A stretch of DNA of 64,000 bases, from NCBI RefSeq assembly GCF_003290025.1, contig NZ_QNHG01000007.1:143150-207149 (forward strand), written 5' to 3'. The first letter of the stretch is position 1. Each line of letters opens with the position of its first letter. A model generated the notes under the pieces. That model was not told the origin of the DNA and searched no databases. It saw nothing but the letters and a program-made list of their open reading frames with translations. This DNA comes from Pseudogemmobacter bohemicus. Its GTDB lineage: Bacteria > Pseudomonadota > Alphaproteobacteria > Rhodobacterales > Rhodobacteraceae. Position numbers and translations under genes: made by a program. Positions 43,598 through 51,833 of this stretch are shown in pieces.

Positions 43598-45382
43598 TTA
43601 TTTCGCTGCACTGGCGCGACGGGTCGCGCGCAGGGCCTCGGTTGCACCCGTATCCACGCTCAGCGTGTCCAGGTCGGAGATGATGACGCCGTAATCCTCC
43701 TTAGCGCCCCGGATCGAGACGAGGCCGTTTTTCACATCGGAAACAACGCTTTCCACGGCCCGCTCCATCGGGTCGCCATAGCCGCCGCCGCCGGGGTTCT
43801 TGTTGGTGATGCGGTCACCGGGTTTAATCACCTCGATGATGTTTTCGCGGATGGTTGTCTCGGTGCCATCCTTCAAAAGTTCCAGCCGCCCGACCTTGGT
43901 GTCGATGATGGTGGACCCCGCGCCCGCAGCACCCACCGCCGGGATGCGGCGGCCCTCGCCGAAGGTGATGAAGGTCATGTCGTTGTTCAGGGGCTCCACC
44001 TCCCAGGCGGTGCCGGAGCCGCCGCGGAATTTGCCCGCGCCACCCGAGTCCTCCATCAGCGAATAGCGGTGGATGATGATCGGGTAGGAGTATTCCAGCA
44101 GCTCGACGTCACCGCTGGTCAGCGCGCCGAAGCAGCATTCCGGCCCGCAGGCGTGCCAGCCATCCTGGCTGGGCGTAGCCCCCGCGCCCGAGATGATGGT
44201 GGCGAGGACCATGGTGACATATTCCTCGTCATGGCGCTTGTCCCAGCCGGCGATGTTCAGCCCGTTGGCATGGCCCCACGACGCCGAAACTTTCGACGGC
44301 ACGGCTTTTTCAAACGCCAGCCGCACGGCATCGGTCAGCGTCTCCATCGGGGTTGTGGTGCAGTTCATATGCGGCGCCGGTTCCTGAGCGTTGCAGATGG
44401 TGCCCTTTGGCCCGAAATCGACCGAGACGCAGCGGTAAAGCCCTTCGTTGTACGGCGGCGGCAGCTGCGCGAACATCATCAGCCCGAGATAGACGCCGGA
44501 ATGGCTGTTCCCCTCGTAAGAGTTGATGAAATAGGGGATCTGGGGCGGTGAAGAGATTGCGATATGGCAATTGTCGCCGGTGATGGTGACCTTCGCGTGG
44601 ATCTCGAAATCGCCAAAGCCGTGGCCTGCATCTTCGAGGATCGCCATGCCCTCATAGGTGCCATCCGGCACCTCCGAGATCAGGCTGCGCATTTGCTTCT
44701 CGGCCATGTTCAAGAGCATGTCGATACAGGCATCGACCTGCTCTTCGCCGTATTTCTCAAGCATCTGGAGGAGCGCACGTTCGCCCACCTGGCAGGCCCC
44801 GATCAGCGCGTTGAAATCGCCCTCCTGATCGCGCCGCGCCCGCATATTGGTCAGGATCATGTTCAAAACGTCTTTGCGCGGCTGGCCGCGATCCCAGACT
44901 TTCACCGGCGGAATGCGCAGGCATTCGGCGTAGATCTCTTTGGCATTGGGGTTATAGCCCGCAGGCACCGGCCCGCCAACATCGGTCAGATGGCCCTTGC
45001 AGACGGTCCAGTATTTCAGCCGCCCCTTCCAGAAGACCGGGCGGTAGAAACAGGTATCAATCGCATGGCTGCCGCCCCAGGCCGGATCGTTATGGATGAA
45101 AAGATCACCCTCATTGATCTCGCCGTCGAAATATTTCGCCACCACCTTCATCGCCGGGATCAGCGAACCGAGATGGATCGGAATATCCTGGCCCTGGAGG
45201 ATCATCTCGGGGCGGTGATTGAACAGCGCGGTCGAGTAATCATGCGCCAGGTTGAACACCGAAGACCGCGCGGTCTTCTCCAGAGACAGCGTCATTTCGC
45301 GCTGCGTCGTCTCAAGGATACCGCGCACCACCGAAAGGGTGATGGGGTCGACCTCGACCTTTTTGCCTGTGGGATCTGTCAT
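43598..45382 (-). CDS. hyuB: Hydantoinase/oxoprolinase subunit B (HyuB family)
   Basis: A 594-residue HyuB protein. I place the start at 45382 because GGAGG lies seven bases upstream and the family begins there (KKVEVDPITLSVVRGILETT). FNLAHDYSTALFNHRPEMIL, GDLFIHNDPAWGGSHAID and CLRIPPVKVWDRGQPRKDVL are standard, as are GGAGKFRGGSGTAWEVEPL and the C-terminal NKNPGGGGYGDPMERAVESV. It is the first gene of the hyu-liv operon and is divergent from an AraC-family regulator, which is probably its activator. HyuB works only as a complex with HyuA. Confidence 0.92.
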   Translation of the reverse strand: MTDPTGKKVEVDPITLSVVRGILETTQREMTLSLEKTARSSVFNLAHDYSTALFNHRPEMILQGQDIPIHLGSLIPAMKVVAKYFDGEINEGDLFIHNDPAWGGSHAIDTCFYRPVFWKGRLKYWTVCKGHLTDVGGPVPAGYNPNAKEIYAECLRIPPVKVWDRGQPRKDVLNMILTNMRARRDQEGDFNALIGACQVGERALLQMLEKYGEEQVDACIDMLLNMAEKQMRSLISEVPDGTYEGMAILEDAGHGFGDFEIHAKVTITGDNCHIAISSPPQIPYFINSYEGNSHSGVYLGLMMFAQLPPPYNEGLYRCVSVDFGPKGTICNAQEPAPHMNCTTTPMETLTDAVRLAFEKAVPSKVSASWGHANGLNIAGWDKRHDEEYVTMVLATIISGAGATPSQDGWHACGPECCFGALTSGDVELLEYSYPIIIHRYSLMEDSGGAGKFRGGSGTAWEVEPLNNDMTFITFGEGRRIPAVGAAGAGSTIIDTKVGRLELLKDGTETTIRENIIEVIKPGDRITNKNPGGGGYGDPMERAVESVVSDVKNGLVSIRGAKEDYGVIISDLDTLSVDTGATEALRATRRASAAK

Positions 45383-45636
45383 TGCAGAACCTCCGTCTGG
45401 AGGCCGCACAAAAGGAGGCCGTTCGGGCAGAATGCCCGACCGAATCGCTTTACTTCCCTGTTGCGCGGCGTCTGTTGCACCACTGTGGGGCAAAGGCTAA
45501 TGCCTGAATTCGGGCGGCGTCTTTGCTGCATGTGCATGGAATTTTGCGCCTGAGTGCATCTGTACGCCTGTCCGAAACGGCGCGCTTTACAGGTGGTTTT
45601 CCCCATGGCCTGATGGCCGGAACGGGGAGCATAAGA

Positions 45637-46581
45637 ATGAAAACCACCATAACGACCGAAGGAGTCGATCTGGCCGGAAGGAGCCGCCACTGGCACGACA
45701 CCATCGCGCGTACTTACTTTCCGCTGGACCTGACCTTCCGCCGCCCCGAGGCCTTTGACGGGGTGATCACCAGCTGGCAACTGGGTCAGGTCTCGCTGTC
45801 GCGGCTGACCTCGGACTCGCTTCTGTACCGCCGCCTGCCGCGCCATTTCCGTGAACCGGGGCCGGAAGAATTCCTGATCACCATCCCGGCGCGCTCCGAA
45901 GTGCGCTTCCGCCAGGGCGGCAAGGAGATCCGCGCCAACCCGGGCGCGTTTTTCATCGAACGCAGCCATGAACCTTATGATTTCAGCCATGACGATCCGG
46001 CGGATCTCTGGGTGATGAAGATCTCGGGCGATATGCTCGGCGGCCGCATCCGCGCGCCCGACCGCTTTTGCAGCCTCGAATTCGACGCGACCAACGGCGC
46101 CAGCGGCTTTTTCACCGATATGGTCCACCTTATCCCGGCCCGCTACGATTCCATGAGTGAAGAGACCCGCTCGACCGTTGGCCGCCAGCTCGCCGATCTG
46201 CTGGCGCTGGCGATCCAGGCCGATGACCGGGTGATGCAATCGGGCGTGTCCTCGGTGCGGGCGGGCCATCTGATGCGGATCGAGGGCTTCGTGCGCCGCC
46301 ATCTCGACGATCCCGATCTGGGGCCAGATACGGTGGCGGCGGGATGCGGCATCTCGGTGCGCTACCTGCATGAGGTTTTGCGCGACACCAATACCACGCT
46401 GGGCGCCTGGATCCGCGATATGCGGCTGATGGCGGCGCAGGAGGATCTGGCGAACCCGGGCGACCGCCGCTCGATTGGCGAGATTGCCTGGGCGCGCGGG
46501 TTCCCCGATCAGGCGCAGTTCTCCCGCGCCTTTCGCGCCCGTTTCGGGATGGCCCCGAAAGAGGCGCGCGGGCGCGGTTAG
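45637..46581 (+). CDS. AraC-family transcriptional regulator
   Basis: A 314-residue regulator. The start at 45637 (MKTTITTEGVDLAGRSRHWH) follows GGGAG and matches the usual start of the AraC_binding_2 sensor domain; the open frame runs further upstream without support. The sensor domain includes FREPGPEEFLITIPARSEVR. The C-terminal double helix-turn-helix runs from about 215 (GFVRRHLDDPDLGPDTVAAG) to the end, with RSIGEIAWARGFPDQAQFSR and RAFRARFGMAPKEARGRG as the second HTH and signature. The 254-base space to hyuB should hold its sites. It is likely to activate the hyu-liv operon in response to its substrate. Confidence 0.9.
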   Translation: MKTTITTEGVDLAGRSRHWHDTIARTYFPLDLTFRRPEAFDGVITSWQLGQVSLSRLTSDSLLYRRLPRHFREPGPEEFLITIPARSEVRFRQGGKEIRANPGAFFIERSHEPYDFSHDDPADLWVMKISGDMLGGRIRAPDRFCSLEFDATNGASGFFTDMVHLIPARYDSMSEETRSTVGRQLADLLALAIQADDRVMQSGVSSVRAGHLMRIEGFVRRHLDDPDLGPDTVAAGCGISVRYLHEVLRDTNTTLGAWIRDMRLMAAQEDLANPGDRRSIGEIAWARGFPDQAQFSRAFRARFGMAPKEARGRG

Positions 46582-46623
46582 GGCAGGGGCATTCCGGTCT
46601 GTGTGATGCCCCCGCGCCATGGC

Positions 46624-47592
46624 TCAGCGTCCGAGATGCGCGCGCAGCCGCGACAGCGCAGCCTCGGCGTCATGGCGCGCAGCCAGCGCCTGATCCATCG
46701 AGACCTCGGTGAACCGCGCCGGAGAGTGCGGTTGCAGCTGGCCGATCAGGTCCATATCCGCTGAGATCACGCAACCCAGCATCATATAGCCGCCGCCCGA
46801 GACCGCGTCACGATGGAGGACAATCGGTTCCGTCCCGCCCGGCACCTGGATCGAGCCGTAAGGATAGCAGGCATCAACGATATTCGAGGGGTTCGAGCCG
46901 GCGCCGAACGGCTGCTCGCGCGGCACGAAATCCAGCGCGGTGCCGCCCCGGAAGCGATAACCGATCCGGTCCGCCTCGGGCGCGACCTTCCAGGTGTCGG
47001 CAAAGAACTGCTTGCCGGCATCCGCAGTGATACGGTGCCAGTAAAGGCCGGGCAGCATCCTGAGTTCAGCCGGATTGCCGGGCTGTCGCCGCAGGTTTTC
47101 GGGGATCGAACCCTTGCCGCCTGCACCCTGGCCCGTTTGCAATTCATCGCCGGCTTTCAGCGCGCGCCCCTCATGCCCGCCAAGCGCGCCAAGCGTATAG
47201 GTCGAACGCGAACCCAGCGTCACCGGGACGTCAATACCCCCCGAGACCGCGATATAGGCCCGCGCGCCGGATTTCAGGAAACCAAAGGAGAGCCTGTCAC
47301 CGGCTTTGACCGGGAAAGCCTCCCATGTCGCCAGTTCCTCGCCATTCAGCTTCGGCGGCAGGTTGGCCCCGGTGATGGCGACCGTCGCGGGGGCGGTGAA
47401 TTCCAGCTCCGGCCCCATAAAGACGGCTTCCAGCACCGCCGCGCCCTCGTCATTCCCGACCAGCATATTGGCGGCGCGCAGCGCAAAGCGGTCCATACCG
47501 CCCGAAAGCGGGATACCGAGATGATAATAGCCGGGGCGGCCCAGATCCTGAACGGTGGTCGAGAGACCAGGGGTGATGATCTTAACGGCCAT
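46624..47592 (-). CDS. pxpC: 5-oxoprolinase subunit C / biotin-dependent carboxyltransferase A-B domain (PxpC/KipA family)
   Basis: A 322-residue protein of the CT_A_B family. It opens KIITPGLSTTVQDLGRPGYY, and contains GGMDRFALRAANMLVGNDEG, KPAFPVKAGDRLSFGFLKSG-like sequence and YGSIQVPGGTEPIVLHRDAV. The same fold forms part of the carboxyltransferase half of urea carboxylase. In E. coli and Bacillus PxpA, PxpB and PxpC together hydrolyse 5-oxoproline with ATP. Here the gene is last in an operon that also contains biotin carboxylase and a biotin carrier, so a biotin-dependent reaction is possible. It overlaps pxpB by 11 bases. Confidence 0.88.
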   Translation of the reverse strand: MAVKIITPGLSTTVQDLGRPGYYHLGIPLSGGMDRFALRAANMLVGNDEGAAVLEAVFMGPELEFTAPATVAITGANLPPKLNGEELATWEAFPVKAGDRLSFGFLKSGARAYIAVSGGIDVPVTLGSRSTYTLGALGGHEGRALKAGDELQTGQGAGGKGSIPENLRRQPGNPAELRMLPGLYWHRITADAGKQFFADTWKVAPEADRIGYRFRGGTALDFVPREQPFGAGSNPSNIVDACYPYGSIQVPGGTEPIVLHRDAVSGGGYMMLGCVISADMDLIGQLQPHSPARFTEVSMDQALAARHDAEAALSRLRAHLGR

Positions 47593-48457
47593 TGAGCGCC
47601 TCCATCAGTCTGGCTTTGGTGCCCGCCATGTCCTTGTTGTAGTCGGAGAGGCTGAAGCTTGCCGGGCGGATCACCGGCTCGAACCGGTTCGCATCCACCG
47701 CCTCGATCGCCGCGTCATACTGGTCGCGGGTCACCGGCTTCCATTTCACGATATCGCCGGGGCGGAAGAGGCACATCTCATCCTGGAGGTAACTCACCTT
47801 CTGCGCCGGGTCATAGATCGGCATCGGCGTCACGCCGAACATCTGATAGCCGCCGGCGCCCCTGACCGAATAGATGCAGGAAAAACAGCCGCCATGCCCG
47901 ACGGTCAGCTTCGGCGTGTCGGTGCGTGGCCGCAGATATTTCGGCACCTGGAGCTGTTTGTCGCGCTCGACCATCTGGTAAAGGAAGGGCAGCCCCGCCA
48001 CGAAACCCACCATCGAGACGAACCAGGGCTGGCTGGAATGCGCCTCGATGAAATTTTCAACCGTGCCCAGCCCGTTCACATCCGCCGCATATTCGAGGTC
48101 GGTTTTTGTCGGATCCTGGTGGCGCTCGCGAAAGCGCATCAGGGTCTCATGGGTCCAGGGGTCGTTATAGAGGACCGGGATTTCGATGATGCGGGTCTGC
48201 AGGCTGGCGTCTGACTTCGACGCGGCGGATTCCATCGACTGCAGCTCGCGCATCAGATCGGCAGGCCTGATGCGGTCCGGGTCGAATTTGACCTGGAAAC
48301 TGGCATTGGCCGGGCAGATCTCGGTCACGCCTCTGATCCGGGCGTCCCGCACCGCATTGGTCATGGAAAGCGAGGTGAAGAAGGATTCGAGCGACATATC
48401 CTCGGAAACTTCGCCGAAAATATGCTCATCGCCCCCGAAACTGAAACGGATCGACAT
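47582..48457 (-). CDS. pxpB: 5-oxoprolinase subunit B / carboxyltransferase C-D domain (PxpB/KipI family)
   Basis: A 291-residue CT_C_D protein (allophanate hydrolase subunit 1-like). It opens IRFSFGGDEHIFGEVSEDMS. IIEIPVLYNDPWTHETLMRF precedes the family-typical FVSMVGFVAGLPFLYQM (usually GFxPGFPYL) and SIYSVRGAGGYQMFGVTPMP (family form: PAGSVGIAGxQTGIYP). It is longer than the 220-240 residues usual for PxpB, with a loop around residues 110-140. It lies 12 bases after accC and overlaps pxpC by 11, so PxpB and PxpC are surely made together. Confidence 0.88.
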   Translation of the reverse strand: MSIRFSFGGDEHIFGEVSEDMSLESFFTSLSMTNAVRDARIRGVTEICPANASFQVKFDPDRIRPADLMRELQSMESAASKSDASLQTRIIEIPVLYNDPWTHETLMRFRERHQDPTKTDLEYAADVNGLGTVENFIEAHSSQPWFVSMVGFVAGLPFLYQMVERDKQLQVPKYLRPRTDTPKLTVGHGGCFSCIYSVRGAGGYQMFGVTPMPIYDPAQKVSYLQDEMCLFRPGDIVKWKPVTRDQYDAAIEAVDANRFEPVIRPASFSLSDYNKDMAGTKARLMEALNGR

Positions 48458-48469
48458 GGTCCCTCCTGG

Positions 48470-49840
48470 TCAGGCGTCCGGGCTGAGCCGGTCGGAATTT
48501 GCATCAAGCCAGCCTTCCAGCCAGCGGGTGTGAAACGCGCCCGAGCGGACCGATTGGTCAGCAGCCAGCGCGAGGAACAGCGGTTTGGTGGTCTTGCAGC
48601 CCTCGATCTTTGTCTCGGAAAGCGCGCGGGTCAGGCGGGTGATCGCGGCCTCGCGGGTATCCGCGTGGATGATCAGCTTCGCCAGCAGCGAGTCGTAAAA
48701 GGGTGGAACGGTGTAACCGGCATAAAGCATGGAATCAAAGCGCACCCCCGGCCCGCCGGGCAGGCGCAGATCGGTGATCGTGCCGGGGAAGGGGGCGAAG
48801 CCTTTTGCCGGATCTTCGGCATTCAGCCTTACCTCGATGGCATGGCCGCGGATCTGCACCTCATCCTGGTCGATCCAGAGCTTCTCGCCACCCGCGATCC
48901 GCAGCATGGCGGCCACAAGGTCGATGCCGGTGATCATCTCGGTCACCGGATGTTCCACCTGGATGCGGGTGTTCATCTCGATGAAGTAAAACCGATCCGC
49001 CGCATCATCATAGAGATATTCAATTGTGCCGGCGCCCGAGTAATTCACCGCCTCGGCCAGCCGCACCGCGCTGGCGCAAAGCCCGGTTCGCAATTCAGGC
49101 GACAGCGCCATGGACGGCGCCTCTTCCCAGACCTTCTGACGGCGGCGTTGCAGCGAGCATTCCCGTTCAAAACAATGGATCGCGCGGGTGCCATCGCCCA
49201 GCACCTGCACCTCGATATGCCGCGCCTGGCCGATCACCTTTTCCATATAAAGCCCGCCATCCCCGAAGGCGGCCAGCGCCTCGGCAGCGGCCTGGGGGAA
49301 GGCGGTCTCAAACTCGGCCAGGTCATTCGCGATGCGGATACCGCGCCCGCCACCGCCGGCAGCCGCCTTGATCATCACCGGGAACCCGGTTTCTTTCAGG
49401 ATCCCGCGCGCCTCGTCGATGGACGCCACCCGCCCCATCGAACCCGGCACCACCGGCACGCCGGCCTTGTCAGCCGCGATGCGCGCCGAGACCTTGTCAC
49501 CCATCAGTCGGATCGCATCCCCCGAAGGCCCGACCCAGGTAAGCCCCGCCGCCACGACCGCATCGGCGAAATCGGCATTCTCGGCCAGAAAACCATAGCC
49601 CGGATGCACTGCATCGGCACCGGTGTCACTGGCCGCCTTCAGAATCGCCGGCACCGAGAGGTAGCTTTTCTTTGCCGCAGGTGGCCCGATATTCACCGCC
49701 TCATCGGCCAGCTGCACATGCAGACTGTCGCGGTCGGCCTCGGAATGAACGGCAACCGTCGCGATACCCAGATCCTGCGCCGCGCGGATGATCCGGACCG
49801 CAATCTCGCCCCGATTGGCAACCAGCAGCTTCGCGATCAT
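48470..49840 (-). CDS. accC: Biotin carboxylase (AccC-like)
   Basis: A 456-residue biotin carboxylase that charges biotin with bicarbonate using ATP. The N-terminal MIAKLLVANRGEIAVRIIRA and HPGYGFLAENADFADAVVAA are conserved. The ATP-grasp domain has the Gly-rich loop KAAAGGGGRGIRI, ECSLQRRRQKVWEEAPS and FIEMNTRIQVEHPVTEMITG, which carries the catalytic Glu-Met-Asn and Arg. The C-terminal domain has GYTVPPFYDSLLAKLI. All active-site motifs look intact. It overlaps the biotin carrier gene by four bases (ATGA). No acetyl- or acyl-CoA carboxyltransferase genes accompany it; the carboxyltransferase-like partners are PxpB and PxpC. Confidence 0.93.
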   Translation of the reverse strand: MIAKLLVANRGEIAVRIIRAAQDLGIATVAVHSEADRDSLHVQLADEAVNIGPPAAKKSYLSVPAILKAASDTGADAVHPGYGFLAENADFADAVVAAGLTWVGPSGDAIRLMGDKVSARIAADKAGVPVVPGSMGRVASIDEARGILKETGFPVMIKAAAGGGGRGIRIANDLAEFETAFPQAAAEALAAFGDGGLYMEKVIGQARHIEVQVLGDGTRAIHCFERECSLQRRRQKVWEEAPSMALSPELRTGLCASAVRLAEAVNYSGAGTIEYLYDDAADRFYFIEMNTRIQVEHPVTEMITGIDLVAAMLRIAGGEKLWIDQDEVQIRGHAIEVRLNAEDPAKGFAPFPGTITDLRLPGGPGVRFDSMLYAGYTVPPFYDSLLAKLIIHADTREAAITRLTRALSETKIEGCKTTKPLFLALAADQSVRSGAFHTRWLEGWLDANSDRLSPDA

Positions 49841-50073
49841 CAGGAGAGTTCCGCCAGAACGGCACCGGCCATAACCGGCTCTTCATTGTCAGTGAGGAAC
49901 TGCACATTGCTTCCGGCAACTTCGGCCTTCACCTCGTGGAAGCTCTTCATTACCTCGATAAGCCCGATCACATCGCCCACCGCCACATCGGCCCCATCTG
50001 CCTTGAAAGGCGGCTGATCGGGCGAAGCGGAGCGGTAGAAAGTGCCGGGCAGGGGGGACAGGATCTGGGCCAT
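49840..50073 (-). CDS. accB: Short biotin carboxyl carrier protein (AccB-like)
   Basis: A 77-residue protein that is almost only the biotinyl domain. The biotin site is Lys43 in EVMKSFHEV; typical AccB has EAMKMMN, and VMKT/S-FHEV forms occur in carriers linked to PxpBC-type operons. The start at 50073 (MAQILSPLPGTFYRSASPDQ) keeps the carrier opening LSPLPGTFY intact. E. coli AccB has about 70 extra N-terminal residues and a linker, absent here. It lies 11 bases after pxpA and overlaps accC by four. It likely moves carboxybiotin between AccC and PxpB/PxpC. Confidence 0.9.
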   Translation of the reverse strand: MAQILSPLPGTFYRSASPDQPPFKADGADVAVGDVIGLIEVMKSFHEVKAEVAGSNVQFLTDNEEPVMAGAVLAELS

Positions 50074-50084
50074 GGGCTTCTCTC

Positions 50085-50807
50085 TCAGATATGGGGTTGG
50101 ATGGCGGCACGGACCGCGCTGGCGATCTCGACCGCGTTGGGCGTATCGGAATGAATGCAGATTGACTCGCAACGGGTGGGGAAGAACGAGCCGTCAGTGG
50201 CCACGCCCTTGCCTTCAGTAATGGCACGCACGCAGCGTTGTGCCATCTCGGCGGCGTCTTTGGCATCATGTTCGCGCGTCACGATCAGGCTGCCGTCGGG
50301 ACGGTAATCGAGATCGCCGTAAAATTCGGCAATCATCCGGTGGCCGCGCGCCGGATAGACAGTTTCATGCAGCGTGCCGGTCATGCCGAGGATTGGCACC
50401 TGGAAAATATCGGCGGCATCGCAGATCGCATGGGCCATTTCTTCCTGGCGCGCGGCCATGCCGAACAGGCTGCCATGCGGCTTGATATGGTTCAGCTCCA
50501 TCCCCTCGGCGCGCAGGAACCCCGTGAGCGCCCCGATCTGATAGATCAGCGCATTGGCCATTTCCTCGCGGCTGATCTTCATCTCGCGCCGCCCGAAGCC
50601 TTGCAGATCCGGCAGCGAAGGATGCGCGCCGACCTTCTTGCCATGCGCCTTGGCGAGCTGCACGGTTGTGCGCATGTGATTGAAATCACTGGCGTGAAAG
50701 CCGCAGGCCACATTGGCGATGTCGATAAACGGCATCAGAGCCGCATCGTCACCCATGCGCCAGAGCCCAAAGCTCTCACCCATGTCACAGTTGATCGTGA
50801 CGGGCAT
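50085..50807 (-). CDS. pxpA: 5-oxoprolinase subunit A (LamB/YcsF family)
   Basis: A 240-residue LamB/YcsF protein. The start ATG at 50807 is four bases after GGGAGG; a GTG one codon earlier is less likely. The diagnostic N-terminus is VTINCDMGESFGLWRMGDDA, followed by IANVACGFHASDFNHM and KVGAHPSLPDLQGFGRREMK, which carry the metal-binding and catalytic His/Asp residues. In 5-oxoprolinase PxpA performs the hydrolysis that PxpBC activate. It is the first gene of pxpA-accB-accC-pxpB-pxpC and is divergent from a LysR gene. Confidence 0.93.
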   Translation of the reverse strand: MPVTINCDMGESFGLWRMGDDAALMPFIDIANVACGFHASDFNHMRTTVQLAKAHGKKVGAHPSLPDLQGFGRREMKISREEMANALIYQIGALTGFLRAEGMELNHIKPHGSLFGMAARQEEMAHAICDAADIFQVPILGMTGTLHETVYPARGHRMIAEFYGDLDYRPDGSLIVTREHDAKDAAEMAQRCVRAITEGKGVATDGSFFPTRCESICIHSDTPNAVEIASAVRAAIQPHI

Positions 50808-50822
50808 CACACCTCCCTGGTG

Positions 50823-50920
50823 TTATGTATTGTATTGGTTTTGAGGGATGGTGACGCGACTCGGGCCTTTGTGGCAAATACGAAATTCTGCGATTGCATA
50901 TCTGAAAAACTGATACATAA
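50823..50920. promoter_or_regulatory. Divergent pxpA/lysR promoter region with mirror-placed ATACATAA elements
   Basis: TTATGTAT at 50823-50830 and its exact complement-reverse ATACATAA at 50913-50920 lie symmetrically, each 7-15 bases from the start codon of the gene it faces. They could be -10 elements of leader-short divergent promoters or arms of a LysR site. A T-rich stretch (TATTGTATTGG) and several T-N11-A patterns lie between. Confidence 0.35.
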
Positions 50921-50927
50921 TCGGAAC

Positions 50928-51833
50928 ATGCCGCTGACCCTGAAACAGCTGAGATATTTCGTCGCCGCCGCCGAGACGGGGCAGATCAGCCATGCGGCGG
51001 TCGAGATGAATATCTCGCAATCGGCGGTGACGGCGGCGGTGCAGGATCTGCAAACCGAGCTGGGCGTGAAACTGCTGAGTCGCAGCCCGAAGGGGATGGT
51101 GCTGACGCCCGAGGGCGCGCGGTTCCTGTCCCGCGCCCGCACGATTCTGGCCACGGTCGAAGATGCGGTGCGCAGCCCGCTGGGGGATGAGGCCGGGGCG
51201 ACCGGGCGGCTGAGGCTTGGCATGTCCTACACCGTCGCGGGCTATTTCATGGCGCGCCATGCGGCGGCGTTCCGGCGGTCCTATCCCGGTATCACGCTGG
51301 AACTTTACGAAATGCCGCGCCCGGCAATCGAGGTGGCGCTGGTCTCGGGCGATCTGGATATCGCGGTGATGCTGACCTCCAACCTCGACAACAAGGACGA
51401 GCTGGATTTCGAGACGCTGTTCCGCTCGCGCCGCCGGCTGTGGCTTGCCACCGACCACCCGCTGCTGGCCGGGCCGCTGGTGCCGGTCGAAGCGGTGATC
51501 GCCGAGCCCTATATCATGCTTACGGTCGACGAGGCCGACCGCACCCAGGCGAAATTCTGGCAAGGCTTCGGCATCCGCCCGCAGGTGATTTTCGAGACCT
51601 CATCGGTCGAGGCGGTGCGTTCGATGGTCGCCAGCGGCATGGGCGTCACCATCCTCAGCGATATGGTCTACCGGCCCTGGTCTCTGGAGGGACAACGGAT
51701 CGAACAGCGACCGGTCGCCGAGGGGGTGCCGAGCATGGATGTCGGGCTCAGCTGGTCGAAGGGCAGGGCGCTTTCGCCGCCAGCGCGGGTGTTCCGCGCC
51801 TTTCTGGGGCTTGCCACAGGGGGCGGCAGCTAG
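50928..51833 (+). CDS. LysR-family transcriptional regulator
   Basis: A 301-residue regulator. The N-terminal winged HTH reads LTLKQLRYFVAAAETGQISH then ISQSAVTAAVQDLQTELGVK (about 3-60), followed by the linker helix and an effector domain starting GRLRLGMSYTVAGYFMARHA. The ATG at 50928 is followed by the canonical MPLTLKQLRYF opening; the open frame upstream has no support. It is divergent from pxpA and probably regulates the pxp-acc operon, perhaps in response to the cyclic-amide substrate. It converges with the nucleotidyltransferase gene, whose stop overlaps its own by four bases. Confidence 0.92.
   Translation: MPLTLKQLRYFVAAAETGQISHAAVEMNISQSAVTAAVQDLQTELGVKLLSRSPKGMVLTPEGARFLSRARTILATVEDAVRSPLGDEAGATGRLRLGMSYTVAGYFMARHAAAFRRSYPGITLELYEMPRPAIEVALVSGDLDIAVMLTSNLDNKDELDFETLFRSRRRLWLATDHPLLAGPLVPVEAVIAEPYIMLTVDEADRTQAKFWQGFGIRPQVIFETSSVEAVRSMVASGMGVTILSDMVYRPWSLEGQRIEQRPVAEGVPSMDVGLSWSKGRALSPPARVFRAFLGLATGGGS

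Noticed and set aside
41496..45382. HyuA/HyuB as acetone or acetophenone carboxylase
   Set aside because: Those enzymes need additional subunits that are not encoded here, and the adjacent Liv-type importer and Pxp genes fit an amide substrate better. The family alone does not exclude it.
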